Assembly: GCA_041648755.1 (NCBI GenBank)
Contig: JBAZOJ010000170.1
Span: forward strand, 1-8,139
DNA: 8,139 nt
Direction of reading: 5' to 3'
Source of the DNA: JBAZOJ01 sp041648755
Lineage (GTDB): Bacteria; Planctomycetota; B143-G9
Positions 1 to 7,221 of the stretch are shown in pieces. The notes below the pieces were generated by a model, which saw only the letters and a list, made by a program, of their open reading frames with translations, had not been told where the DNA came from and searched no databases. The position numbers and the translations under genes were made by a program. Each line of letters opens with the position of its first letter. The stretch's first letter is position 1.

Positions 1-939
1 TCATCGGATCGCACCGGCTCCGGCAAGTCACAGACCACCCGCCGCGTGGTGGAGATCCTCCGCGCAATGGGCAAGAAGGCCGTGGCCATCCGCCACCCGA
101 TGCCCTACGGCGACCTCGTCGCCCAGCGTGTCCAGCGCTTCGCCACCATCGCCGATATGGAAAAGGCAAAGTGCACTATCGAGGAGATGGAAGAGTACGA
201 GCCCCATATCGCGAAGGGCGCGGTAGTGTACGCAGGCGTTGACTACGGCGACATCCTGCGCGCAGCCGAAAAGGAAGCGGACGTCATCCTGTGGGACGGC
301 GGAAACAACGATACCCCGTTCTACGTGCCGGACATCCACATCTGCGTCGCCGACCCGCACAGGCCTGGCCACGAGCTAAGCTACTACCCCGGCCGGGAGA
401 ACTTCACGATGGCTTCCGTAATCGTCATCAACAAGTGCGACTCCGCCAAGCGCGAGAACATCGAGTCGATCAAGGCCAATGCCCGCAAGTACAACCCGAC
501 AGCGACTGTCATCGAGGCAAATTCGCCCGTTACGGCCGAGAACGCTGGCAGCCTGAAGGGCAAGAAAGTCCTTGTGATCGAGGACGGCCCCACGCTAACC
601 CACGGCGAGATGAAGTACGGCGCTGGCATCGTGTTCGCTCAGAAGATGGGCGCGATCCCCGTCGACCCGCGCAAGTGGGCCGTTGACACCATCGCCGACA
701 CTTTCCGCAAGTACCCCAACACCGGCGAGCTGCTGCCCTGCATGGGATATTCCGACAAGCAGATCAAGGACCTTGAGCAGACCATCAACAACACGCCGTG
801 CGATGCCGTCATCGTGGCGACACCGATTGACCTGGCCCGTATCGTCAAGATCAAGCATCCGTCTTTCCGCGTGAACTACGAGCTCGAGGAAATCGGCCAC
901 CCGAACCTCGAAGACATCATCCGCGCCAAAATTTCCTGA
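1..939 (+). CDS. COG2403-type predicted GTPase, cyclic 2,3-diphosphoglycerate synthetase-like (5' end missing)
   Basis: The reading frame is open from base 1, so the start codon lies before the window. 312 residues are visible, while family members are usually about 440-460, so roughly the first 130 are missing. A P-loop variant RTGSGKSQTTR is at residues 4-14, WDGGNNDTPF (Walker B/G3-like) at 98-107, DPHRPGHE shortly after, and a G4-like NKCD at 144-147. Further blocks typical of this family are HGEMKYGAG (201-209), PCMGY (246-250), ATPIDLAR (273-280) and RVNYELEE (290-297). The characterised archaeal relative makes cyclic 2,3-diphosphoglycerate from 2,3-diphosphoglycerate with ATP. Bacterial members are generally annotated only as predicted GTPases, so the reaction here is not established. 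A cytoplasmic location is likely, since no hydrophobic segment is visible. It converges on the downstream gene cluster and shares only the terminator with it. The family assignment is firm; the substrate is uncertain. Confidence 0.88.
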   Translation, partial: SSDRTGSGKSQTTRRVVEILRAMGKKAVAIRHPMPYGDLVAQRVQRFATIADMEKAKCTIEEMEEYEPHIAKGAVVYAGVDYGDILRAAEKEADVILWDGGNNDTPFYVPDIHICVADPHRPGHELSYYPGRENFTMASVIVINKCDSAKRENIESIKANARKYNPTATVIEANSPVTAENAGSLKGKKVLVIEDGPTLTHGEMKYGAGIVFAQKMGAIPVDPRKWAVDTIADTFRKYPNTGELLPCMGYSDKQIKDLEQTINNTPCDAVIVATPIDLARIVKIKHPSFRVNYELEEIGHPNLEDIIRAKIS

Positions 940-962
940 TCCCGACGCTGACCGGACCAAAG

Positions 963-992
963 AAAACGGCGGGCCACTGGGCCCGCCGTTTT
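963..992. terminator. Bidirectional rho-independent terminator
   Basis: A perfect 13-base-pair inverted repeat (963-975 pairs with 980-992) encloses the four-base loop ACTG. The stem core is CGGCGGGCC, flanked by AAAA on the left and TTTT on the right, so the transcript from either strand ends in a G+C-rich hairpin followed by U residues. It lies 24 bases after the stop of the GTPase gene and 43 bases after the stop of the last paralogue on the minus strand. That is where a shared terminator for two convergent units would be expected. Apart from this hairpin I see no gene or signal in the gap 940-1034. Confidence 0.9.
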
Positions 993-1034
993 GCTGTTTG
1001 TGGGGTTGCGCTGGGCGAGGATTGGCCCGACGGC

Positions 1035-3101
1035 TCACTTGCCCCAGCCCAGGAATCCGGCGATCTTCCGGTCGGTCTCATCGGGCTCGCGCGGCTGCCA
1101 TTTGCAGAGAAGAAGGTCTTCCCATTCCCAACAGATAACGCAATTGCCCGTCCCTGCCAGATCGGCTATGAAGCTTGCATCGTCGGACATCGTGATCTGC
1201 GCGAAGCTGCCATCATGTCCGAGCCTCACCCACTTGCTGTGCACCGGGTCTGCGTAGATAAGAGCTTCCGGCATTGTGTAGCATATGCCGACAGGAAGTA
1301 CCTTCCCTTCGAGATCGACGAGGCCCTTGTCTGCGAGGATGACAGACTCAGTTACCGGGGAAAACTCCTTGACGGGCTCGGGAGTCGTGAAGGGGGTCGG
1401 GTTATTTGCGGCGTCACATACCTCCACCACGCCATCACTCAGGGAGAAGATCCTACCTGCGAAGTACACGCCATCGGAAGACGTTTCCTTGTCCGTGCCG
1501 GGCCAGAAGTACGGCCGTTTCTCGAAGCAGGCGCTACTTAAGTATGGATAATGCAGCCCCGCCGGCTCGTCTGAGTAGCCCAAGGGGGCGAAGATAAGCA
1601 TAGGTGATTGTCCTGGCAGCAGGCGAATGAACCATCTGGCTGCACCCTCGCTCGGTGAAAGTGCGAAGCCCGGGAGTCCCTGAACGTATGACACGCGGGC
1701 GGCATCGACGTACTCAGGAAGCTCTATGGACTGCACCTTGCCGGCAGCGAAGTCCCAGACAGTCACGGAGTTCTGGTCGATCCAGCAGCAGATGGTAGTT
1801 CCCCAAGCCAGAGAAAACCATGGGTCGCCGGACCAGCCCATTCGTCTTGGGAATTTCGGCTTCCCGCTTTCGCAGTCGAGCACATTCACGATGCGGGAGT
1901 CCGCCACGACCTGCTGTCGGCCGGACGTTGCGCCAACCGGCCAAAAAGGGCCGGAATTGGTTGACCGCCTGAACTCCATGGTCGGCAGCCCGAAGACATC
2001 GCAGAACTTGTGTTTACCGAACCGCTGCCAGAGGTATGCGGCATTCCCGTCGAAGCTCATCGCCAGCGGGATTCCTGATGACCGGAACCGCCGGACTTCC
2101 GAGTAGCCATCCTTCCCGGGGGCGAACTCGACTATCTGTCTCTCATCAATCTCATAGGAGATGAACAGGTGCTTGTCGGAAGGGCGCAACGCGCAGAACT
2201 CCGCTCTGCCGACGAACAGGTCCACGCCCGGACGCTCGAGATCCCTGATGAGCAGGAAGTATGGATCCTGGCCGTGCAGCCTTACGTTACCCATCCGATA
2301 GAGAGAGGAATCCGGCGCGACAGGATCGGCCTGATCGGGCCGGACCATTCCGCGGTCTTCCTCGGGTTTCGGGGGCAATGTGGGTTCGAGGTTCTGTTCG
2401 GGATAGTCGCCGATCTTGTCCACCATCGCGAATGCGTTCGTGGCCTGGTCCAGCTTGAGCACGATCAGGAAGTAGTCATCTTCGATCTTCGCCGTATGGG
2501 TGAAGTACGCAGTGTTCTCCCTGACGAGCAGGAGTTTCCATTCGCTGAGGTCCGTGCGAACGGATTCCGGAACATCCTCTTGAAAGCGCGCTTCATCGAG
2601 CTTGCCAAGAACCTTCCACTGCCTGGCAGCAAAATCCGCCCGGTAGAGCGTCTTCGAGGCGAGGTAGTACCCGATGCTCTTCGGGGCGTCCAGGTACATC
2701 GTATAGTCTGCCTCCAGATCGGCAGTGAATGCCCAACGGCAGACTCCGTCAGCAGCATCGTAGCAGCCACGCCCGTAGACGAATGAGCCACTCGGCAGAA
2801 TGCCGGCGGCACAGGTTTCCCTCGACCAATAATCCGGACCGTGGTCAAACATGTTGCAGCACTGCGTTGTCAGGAAGGCTAACGCTTCCGGTGTCTGCTT
2901 CTTCATCTCCACTCCGGCGGCACAGTCTTCGATGGGGAACCACTTTGGTTTGGCGAAGGCCGTGGAAGGCTGAGGAGACGGAGAAACACTCTCTCCCGCC
3001 TTCGGAGTCTGAACCGGCCGCGGGCCCAATGCAAGGTACCCCGCGGTGATTACCGCAAGGACGGCGAAAGAAAACAGCACCAGGAATCGGTCACGCGGCA
3101 T
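1035..3101 (-). CDS. Membrane-anchored, beta-rich repeat protein of unknown function, paralogue copy 1
   Basis: Encodes 688 residues and is the last gene of the four-gene array; I do not recognise the family. The start MPRDRF is chosen because GAGAGG precedes it and the same start is conserved in copy 2. An in-frame GTG at 3140 and ATG at 3119 lack such a site. Residues 6-25 form one hydrophobic segment after basic residues 3 and 5, with no lipobox cysteine, so a signal anchor or uncleaved signal peptide is likely. A Pro/Ser-rich linker (27-48) follows, then KPKWFPIEDC (51-60) and VEMKKQTPEA (64-73). The remainder alternates short hydrophobic strands with turns (for example TICCWIDQNSVTVWDFAAGK, 436-455), as in beta-propellers. 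The C-terminus is CKWQPREPDETDRKIAGFLG followed by WGK. Compared with copies 2 and 3 it carries about 17 extra Pro- and acid-rich residues around 232-262. It is the most divergent copy over its C-terminal half. Extracytoplasmic location is inferred. Confidence 0.85.
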   Translation of the reverse strand: MPRDRFLVLFSFAVLAVITAGYLALGPRPVQTPKAGESVSPSPQPSTAFAKPKWFPIEDCAAGVEMKKQTPEALAFLTTQCCNMFDHGPDYWSRETCAAGILPSGSFVYGRGCYDAADGVCRWAFTADLEADYTMYLDAPKSIGYYLASKTLYRADFAARQWKVLGKLDEARFQEDVPESVRTDLSEWKLLLVRENTAYFTHTAKIEDDYFLIVLKLDQATNAFAMVDKIGDYPEQNLEPTLPPKPEEDRGMVRPDQADPVAPDSSLYRMGNVRLHGQDPYFLLIRDLERPGVDLFVGRAEFCALRPSDKHLFISYEIDERQIVEFAPGKDGYSEVRRFRSSGIPLAMSFDGNAAYLWQRFGKHKFCDVFGLPTMEFRRSTNSGPFWPVGATSGRQQVVADSRIVNVLDCESGKPKFPRRMGWSGDPWFSLAWGTTICCWIDQNSVTVWDFAAGKVQSIELPEYVDAARVSYVQGLPGFALSPSEGAARWFIRLLPGQSPMLIFAPLGYSDEPAGLHYPYLSSACFEKRPYFWPGTDKETSSDGVYFAGRIFSLSDGVVEVCDAANNPTPFTTPEPVKEFSPVTESVILADKGLVDLEGKVLPVGICYTMPEALIYADPVHSKWVRLGHDGSFAQITMSDDASFIADLAGTGNCVICWEWEDLLLCKWQPREPDETDRKIAGFLGWGK
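2884..2912. repeat. 29-base sequence conserved in three copies (copy 1 member)
   Basis: Identical to 4917-4945 in copy 2 and 6961-6989 in copy 3. It encodes the VEMKKQTPEA block after the first conserved cysteine. Identity at the base level in all three suggests recent exchange or strong constraint. Confidence 0.85.
2920..3008. repeat. Near-identical repeat encoding the juxtamembrane linker, copy-1 member
   Basis: By hand alignment, 86 of 89 bases match 6997-7085 in copy 3. The matching segment of copy 2 differs at about two dozen positions. It encodes the linker and the KPKWFPIEDC block. It lies next to the 100-base repeat shared with copy 2, so the closest relative of copy 1 switches between bases 3009 and 3029. 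Confidence 0.88.
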
Positions 3102-3129
3102 ATTACCTCTCTTCTCCATACTTTGGGCC
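3030..3129. repeat. 100-base exact direct repeat, left copy
   Basis: Identical base for base to 5063-5162, offset by 2033 bases, which is about one gene plus its spacer. It covers most of the spacer, the ribosome binding site, the start codon and the first 24 codons (cytoplasmic tip and membrane segment) of copy 1. It is bounded by mismatches on both sides, although similarity continues beyond. Confidence 0.95.
3106..3111 (-). promoter_or_regulatory. Ribosome binding site of paralogue copy 1
   Basis: On the minus strand this reads GAGAGG, separated by TAAT from the ATG at 3099-3101. The spacing is short but workable. It decides the start: neither the GTG at 3140, which overlaps the stop of copy 2, nor the ATG at 3119 (MEKRGN) has a comparable site. 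It sits inside the 100-base exact repeat shared with copy 2. Confidence 0.65.
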
Positions 3130-3136
3130 CGGACGC

Positions 3137-5134
3137 TCACTTCCCCCAGCCCAGGAAGGCTGCGATCTGCCGGTCGGTCTCATCGGGCTCGCGCGGCTGC
3201 CATTTGCACAGGAGAAAATCCTCATCGCAGCAGATGACGCAGTTGCCGGTTCCTGCCAGGTCAGCAGTGAAATCTCTGTAGCTGGACATAGTGACCTGTG
3301 CGAAGCTGCCATCTTTCCCGAGCCTCACCCACTTGTTATGCACCGGATCTTCGTAGATCAGGGCTTCGGGCATTGCGAAGCATTCGCCGACAGGCAGGAC
3401 TTTCCCGGCGAGGTTGACAAGGTTCTTGTCGGCCAGGATAACCGTCTCGGTCACAGGGGCGTAATGCTCAACCGGGGCTGGAGTAGTAAAAGCATGCTTG
3501 CCACCGTTGGCGGCGTACCGCACAACAACGCCATCCTCCAAGCGGAAAACCTTCTCGGCGAAGTACACGCCGCGAAAAGGCGTCTCATCGGCAGTTCCCG
3601 GCCATGAAGTCGGAGGCTGTGTGAATCCGAGCGAGCACGTGTAGGGTTCTGCCATTCCCTCGGGACAGCGTTCAGAGCTTACCGAGCCTCGGAAAACCAG
3701 AGGCTGCCGCCCTTCTATCAGGCGGATGTTCAGATCGGGGGCTTTGTCTTCGAACCCAATTACGAAGCCTGGAAGAGCAGAATTGTACCACAGGCTGTCT
3801 GCCTGCAGTTCCGGGGGAAGAGGGATTGCGAAGGCTCTATCGGCGGTATAATCCCAAATCTGTGCCTTGTTTCGATCGAGCCAGCAGCATGTGTCCGCTC
3901 CTTCCGCCAACGCAAAACGGGGGTCCGAGAAGTACCCGCTGCAGGCAGGAAACTTGAGTTGGCCGGTCTTGCAGTCATATGCGTTCACCCAGTCGCGGTT
4001 CCATACTACCTGCCAACTGCCGAACGCGGCCCCGGCTGGGAACAAATCACGGGCATCGTGCGAGTCCTCGATTTCCAGCCCGGGCAGTCGCATGACGTCG
4101 CAGAAACAACCTTGGGCTGACTTGGGCCAAAAATACGCGTGTCTTCCATCGAACTGCATCCAATCAGGGATGCTCTGAACCTTCAGTCGTCTCACCTCGG
4201 AGTATCCAGTGGAATCCGGTGCCAGTTCCACCAACTCCTTTTCCTCGATGTCGTACGAAACGAAAAGGTGCTTGTCTGACGAGCGGAGCGTACAGAAGGA
4301 CGCTCTGGCGTCGAGTATGGACACACCGGGGCGGGAGAGGTCCCTGACGACGATCACCGGGAACTCCGGGCCAGAAGCCGTGGGAGTGACCATTTGGTAG
4401 AGATCTGAATCTTGGGCGAGCATAACGCCGTCTTCCAGGCAGACACCTTCCCGGGAGTTGACCAAATCCAACAGCGAGAGCGAATTGGTCGCCATTTCCA
4501 GTTTCAGTACCATGTTGCCTTTATCACAATGGCCGGTGAAGTAGGCGCAGCCTGATCTGACGAGCAGCAGATGCCATCGGTCGAGTTCGACTTTTCCAAG
4601 AGCAGAAATCTGCGAAGGGATGACGAGATCCTCCAAACCAGCCACGAGCGCCCATTTACGGATGGCGAAATCCGCGCGGTAGAGCGACTTCGACACGTAG
4701 TAATATCCAACCTTACGCCCCGCATCGAGGTACATCGAATACTGCGCGTCATCGGCGATGGGACATCTCCAACGGCAGATTCCATCCGAGGCATCGAAGA
4801 GGTCCGTTCCATAAACGAACGAGCCGTCGGGAAGGGCGCCCGCAATACATGGATTCTGCATTTCGAAAGGGGCATGAGCGCGTTTCACACAGCTCTGCGA
4901 GGTGAGCAGGGCGAATGCTTCCGGTGTCTGCTTCTTCATCTCCACGCCGGCCGCACAGTCAGTTATCGGAAACCACTTGGGCTCAGTGAATGCCGAAGGT
5001 GCCTGAGGAAATGGGGAAATACCCGCTCCAGCCTTCGGAGTAGGAATCGGCCGCGGGCCCTGTGCAAGGTACCCCGCGGTGATTACCGCAAGGACGGCGA
5101 AAGAAAACAGCACCAGGAATCGGTCACGCGGCAT
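3137..5134 (-). CDS. Membrane-anchored, beta-rich repeat protein of unknown function, paralogue copy 2
   Basis: Encodes 665 residues, homologous along its whole length to copies 1 and 3. The start MPRDRF follows GAGAGG; a reading frame open further upstream merely overlaps the 3' end of copy 3. Residues 6-25 are hydrophobic, 27-48 are a proline-rich linker, and a cysteine-bearing region begins at C60, with further cysteines at 82, 96, 120 and 124. Strand-turn units suggestive of propeller blades recur: KVGYYYVSKSLYRADF (141-156), HLFVSYDIEEKELVELAP (289-306), WVNAYDCKTGQLKFP (382-396), CCWLDRNKAQIWDYTADR (416-433), and RGVYFAEKVFRLEDGVVVRY (521-540). The conserved APVTETVILADKNLVNLAGK stretch (559-578) and CKWQPREPDETDRQIAAFLG (643-662) follow. 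The stop is 35 bases before the start of copy 1, so the two are very likely co-transcribed. No enzyme motif is visible; adhesion, sensing or scaffolding are only possibilities. Confidence 0.87.
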   Translation of the reverse strand: MPRDRFLVLFSFAVLAVITAGYLAQGPRPIPTPKAGAGISPFPQAPSAFTEPKWFPITDCAAGVEMKKQTPEAFALLTSQSCVKRAHAPFEMQNPCIAGALPDGSFVYGTDLFDASDGICRWRCPIADDAQYSMYLDAGRKVGYYYVSKSLYRADFAIRKWALVAGLEDLVIPSQISALGKVELDRWHLLLVRSGCAYFTGHCDKGNMVLKLEMATNSLSLLDLVNSREGVCLEDGVMLAQDSDLYQMVTPTASGPEFPVIVVRDLSRPGVSILDARASFCTLRSSDKHLFVSYDIEEKELVELAPDSTGYSEVRRLKVQSIPDWMQFDGRHAYFWPKSAQGCFCDVMRLPGLEIEDSHDARDLFPAGAAFGSWQVVWNRDWVNAYDCKTGQLKFPACSGYFSDPRFALAEGADTCCWLDRNKAQIWDYTADRAFAIPLPPELQADSLWYNSALPGFVIGFEDKAPDLNIRLIEGRQPLVFRGSVSSERCPEGMAEPYTCSLGFTQPPTSWPGTADETPFRGVYFAEKVFRLEDGVVVRYAANGGKHAFTTPAPVEHYAPVTETVILADKNLVNLAGKVLPVGECFAMPEALIYEDPVHNKWVRLGKDGSFAQVTMSSYRDFTADLAGTGNCVICCDEDFLLCKWQPREPDETDRQIAAFLGWGK
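4917..4945. repeat. 29-base sequence conserved in three copies (copy 2 member)
   Basis: Identical to 2884-2912 and 6961-6989; encodes VEMKKQTPEA in copy 2. Confidence 0.85.
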
Positions 5135-5162
5135 ATTACCTCTCTTCTCCATACTTTGGGCC
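5063..5162. repeat. 100-base exact direct repeat, right copy
   Basis: Identical to 3030-3129. It spans the 5' end of copy 2 and nearly all of the spacer after copy 3. The first base past each end differs from the left copy. Confidence 0.95.
5139..5144 (-). promoter_or_regulatory. Ribosome binding site of paralogue copy 2
   Basis: Reads GAGAGG on the minus strand, four bases before the ATG at 5132-5134. It is identical to the site of copy 1, as both lie in the 100-base repeat. It supports MPRDRF as the first residues rather than the longer open frame reaching 5254. Confidence 0.65.
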
Positions 5163-5168
5163 AACGGC

Positions 5169-7190
5169 TCACTTCCCCCAGCCCAGGAAGTCGGCGATCT
5201 GCCGGTCGGTCTCATCGGGTTCGCGCGGCTGCCACTTGCACAGAAGGAGGTCATCCATGAGTCCCCAGGAGATTACGCAGTCGCCGGTTCCAGCGATATC
5301 GGCAACAAAGTGCGGGTATCGCTCCGCGTCAGGTTTGGTGATCTGATGGAAACTGCCGTCCTTCCCGAGCCTCACCCACTTGTTATGCACCGGATCTGTG
5401 TAGATCAGGGCTTCGGGCATTGCGTAGCACTCGCCGACAGCCAGGACTTTTCCGGCGAGGTTGACCAGGTTCTTGTCGGCCAGGATTACCGTCTCGGTCA
5501 CTGGAGCGTAATGCTCGACAGGTGCGGGAGCAGCGAAAGCCTCCTTACCACCGCCGGCGGCATACCGCAATACAGCGCCATTTTCCAGACGGAACACCTT
5601 GCCGGCCAAGAAGACGCCGCGGGATGGTGTCTCTTCTGTGGTTCCCGGCCAGAGAGCCGGCGGCTGTGGCAGATTCATCGAGCAGCAGTCGTGCTCCACC
5701 AGAACCTGTGAATCGGGTTTGCGGGTTGCCGGGCCGAGGGATGTGGCGGGTTGCTCCCCCTCGATCAGGCGGATGTCCAGTTGAGAGCTATTGTTTTCCA
5801 TCTCGACGACGAAGCCCGGAAGAGCAGGATTGTACCACACCCGTTCGGCCTGCAGATCAGGCGGAAGAGGGATCGAGAAGATCTCGTCGGTGGCGTAGTC
5901 CCAGATCTGTGCCTTGTTACGATCGAGCCAGCAGCAGATGGTCGTTCCCCCGGCCAGTGCAAAAGCGGTGTAAGCGAAAGAGCCCGTGCAGGCAGGGAAT
6001 TGGAACTGGCCGGTCTTCCAGTCAAGAACGTTCACCCAGCCGCGGTCCTGCACAAGCGCCCTGCCTCCGAAGAGCACGCCTACCGGAAAGAACCCTTGCG
6101 TAGCAAGTGCCCCCACTCTTTCCATTCCGGGCAGGCGAAACGTATAGTACCTCTGGCCGGTATCCCACCCGGGCCAGAAGTACGCGAATTCCGCGTCGAA
6201 CTGCAGCCATACCGGAGTGTCGGGAATCCCGTATCTGCCGACTTCGGTATATCCGGATGGGCCTGGCGCCATCTCAACCAACACAGGATTATCCTCTTCG
6301 TTCGAGAGGAAAATGTGCCCGTCAGACGAACGCAGCGAACAGAAAGACGCTTTGGCCTCGAGAAGGGGCACACCGGGACGCGACAAGTCCCTGATGACAA
6401 CAGCCGGGCTCGGCGGGCCAAAAGCCCGCGAAGTGCTGAACTGGCAAAGATACGAATCCGGGGCAAGCGGATCCGCATCGTCCAGTGAAGGACCTTCGCT
6501 GGAAACAATGTCCCACAGCGTAATCGATTTGGCCTCAAGCTCCAGTTTCAGGACTGCTGTGCCAGTCGCGTAACCGGTGGAGAAGTACGCGCTCCCGTTC
6601 CTGACGAGGAGGAGGCGCCAGTGCTCGATCTCAACTTCCCCAAGCGAAGAGATCTCCGAGGGGATGACGAGGTCCGCCAGATTAGTCACGAGCGCCCATT
6701 CACGCTTGGCGAAATCCGCGCGGTAGAGCGACTTGGCCACACGGTAATATCCTACATTCCGCCCGGCATCGAGGTACATCGAGTAGTCATCTTCATCGGT
6801 GATGGGACACCTCCAGCGGCACACACCGTCCGCTGCGTCGTAACAGTATTGACCAGTTACGAACGAGCCGTCGGGAAGAATCCCCGAATTACACGGACTC
6901 TCCCGATTAATCGAAAAACCCCAGGGCTTCACACAGCTCTGTGATGTGAGCAGGGCGTATGCTTCCGGTGTCTGCTTCTTCATCTCCACGCCGACCGCAC
7001 AGTCTTCGATGGGGAACCACTTTGGTTTGGTGAAGGCCGTGGAAGGCTGAGGTGACGGAGAAACACTCTCTCCAGCCTTCGGAGTAGGAACCGGCCGCGG
7101 GCTCAATGAAAGATAGGCCGCGGCCATCACCGCCAGGATGGCGATGATTGCGATGGAAAGCAGTAGCAGGATCCGATTCCGCAGCATCAT
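5169..7190 (-). CDS. Membrane-anchored, beta-rich repeat protein of unknown function, paralogue copy 3
   Basis: Encodes 673 residues. The start MMLRNR is taken at 7190 because GAGGAG lies eight bases upstream; the second ATG at 7187 is possible but less well spaced. The membrane segment (about residues 7-29, rich in Leu, Ile and Ala) is longer and different in sequence from that of copies 1 and 2. The following linker is nearly identical to copy 1. The cysteine region begins at C64, with DGVCRWRCPI at 121-130. Propeller-like units include WVNVLDWKTGQFQFPACTG (385-403) and TICCWLDRNKAQIWDYATDE (417-436). The C-terminus is CKWQPREPDETDRQIADFLG followed by WGK. The segment before LWPGT (about 480-513) is unlike that of any other copy. 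The stop is 34 bases upstream of copy 2's start, with no terminator or promoter in the spacer, so an operon is likely. Function is unknown; a location outside the cytoplasmic membrane is inferred from the N-terminus. Confidence 0.87.
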   Translation of the reverse strand: MMLRNRILLLLSIAIIAILAVMAAAYLSLSPRPVPTPKAGESVSPSPQPSTAFTKPKWFPIEDCAVGVEMKKQTPEAYALLTSQSCVKPWGFSINRESPCNSGILPDGSFVTGQYCYDAADGVCRWRCPITDEDDYSMYLDAGRNVGYYRVAKSLYRADFAKREWALVTNLADLVIPSEISSLGEVEIEHWRLLLVRNGSAYFSTGYATGTAVLKLELEAKSITLWDIVSSEGPSLDDADPLAPDSYLCQFSTSRAFGPPSPAVVIRDLSRPGVPLLEAKASFCSLRSSDGHIFLSNEEDNPVLVEMAPGPSGYTEVGRYGIPDTPVWLQFDAEFAYFWPGWDTGQRYYTFRLPGMERVGALATQGFFPVGVLFGGRALVQDRGWVNVLDWKTGQFQFPACTGSFAYTAFALAGGTTICCWLDRNKAQIWDYATDEIFSIPLPPDLQAERVWYNPALPGFVVEMENNSSQLDIRLIEGEQPATSLGPATRKPDSQVLVEHDCCSMNLPQPPALWPGTTEETPSRGVFLAGKVFRLENGAVLRYAAGGGKEAFAAPAPVEHYAPVTETVILADKNLVNLAGKVLAVGECYAMPEALIYTDPVHNKWVRLGKDGSFHQITKPDAERYPHFVADIAGTGDCVISWGLMDDLLLCKWQPREPDETDRQIADFLGWGK
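5833..5873. repeat. 41-base exact repeat shared by copies 3 and 4 (left member)
   Basis: Identical to 7880-7920. It lies in the part encoding IPLPPDLQAERVWYNPALPG, a stretch identical in the two proteins but differing at several residues in copy 2 and almost entirely in copy 1. Confidence 0.88.
6961..6989. repeat. 29-base sequence conserved in three copies (copy 3 member)
   Basis: Identical to 2884-2912 and 4917-4945; encodes VEMKKQTPEA in copy 3. Confidence 0.85.
6997..7085. repeat. Near-identical repeat encoding the juxtamembrane linker, copy-3 member
   Basis: Matches 2920-3008 of copy 1 with three mismatches in 89 bases by hand alignment. Towards the start codon of copy 3 the similarity to copy 1 falls off sharply. 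Confidence 0.88.
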
Positions 7191-7198
7191 TCTTCCAT

Positions 7199-7204
7199 CT
7201 CCTC
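7199..7204 (-). promoter_or_regulatory. Ribosome binding site of paralogue copy 3
   Basis: Reads GAGGAG on the minus strand, eight bases before the ATG at 7188-7190 and eleven before the ATG at 7185-7187. It favours the first of the two adjacent methionines. It is unlike the sites of copies 1 and 2, so copy 3 may be translated at a different rate. Confidence 0.7.
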
Positions 7205-7221
7205 GCTTTCTGGCCGGAGCC

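Noticed and set aside
3102..3136. Promoter or terminator in the spacers between paralogues
   Set aside because: The spacers are 31-35 bases, mostly taken up by the ribosome binding site, and contain no hairpin with a T tract or recognisable -35/-10 pair.
1035..7190. Lipoprotein signal in the paralogues
   Set aside because: No cysteine follows the hydrophobic segments of copies 1, 2 or 3 at a lipobox position; the first conserved cysteine is about 35 residues further on.
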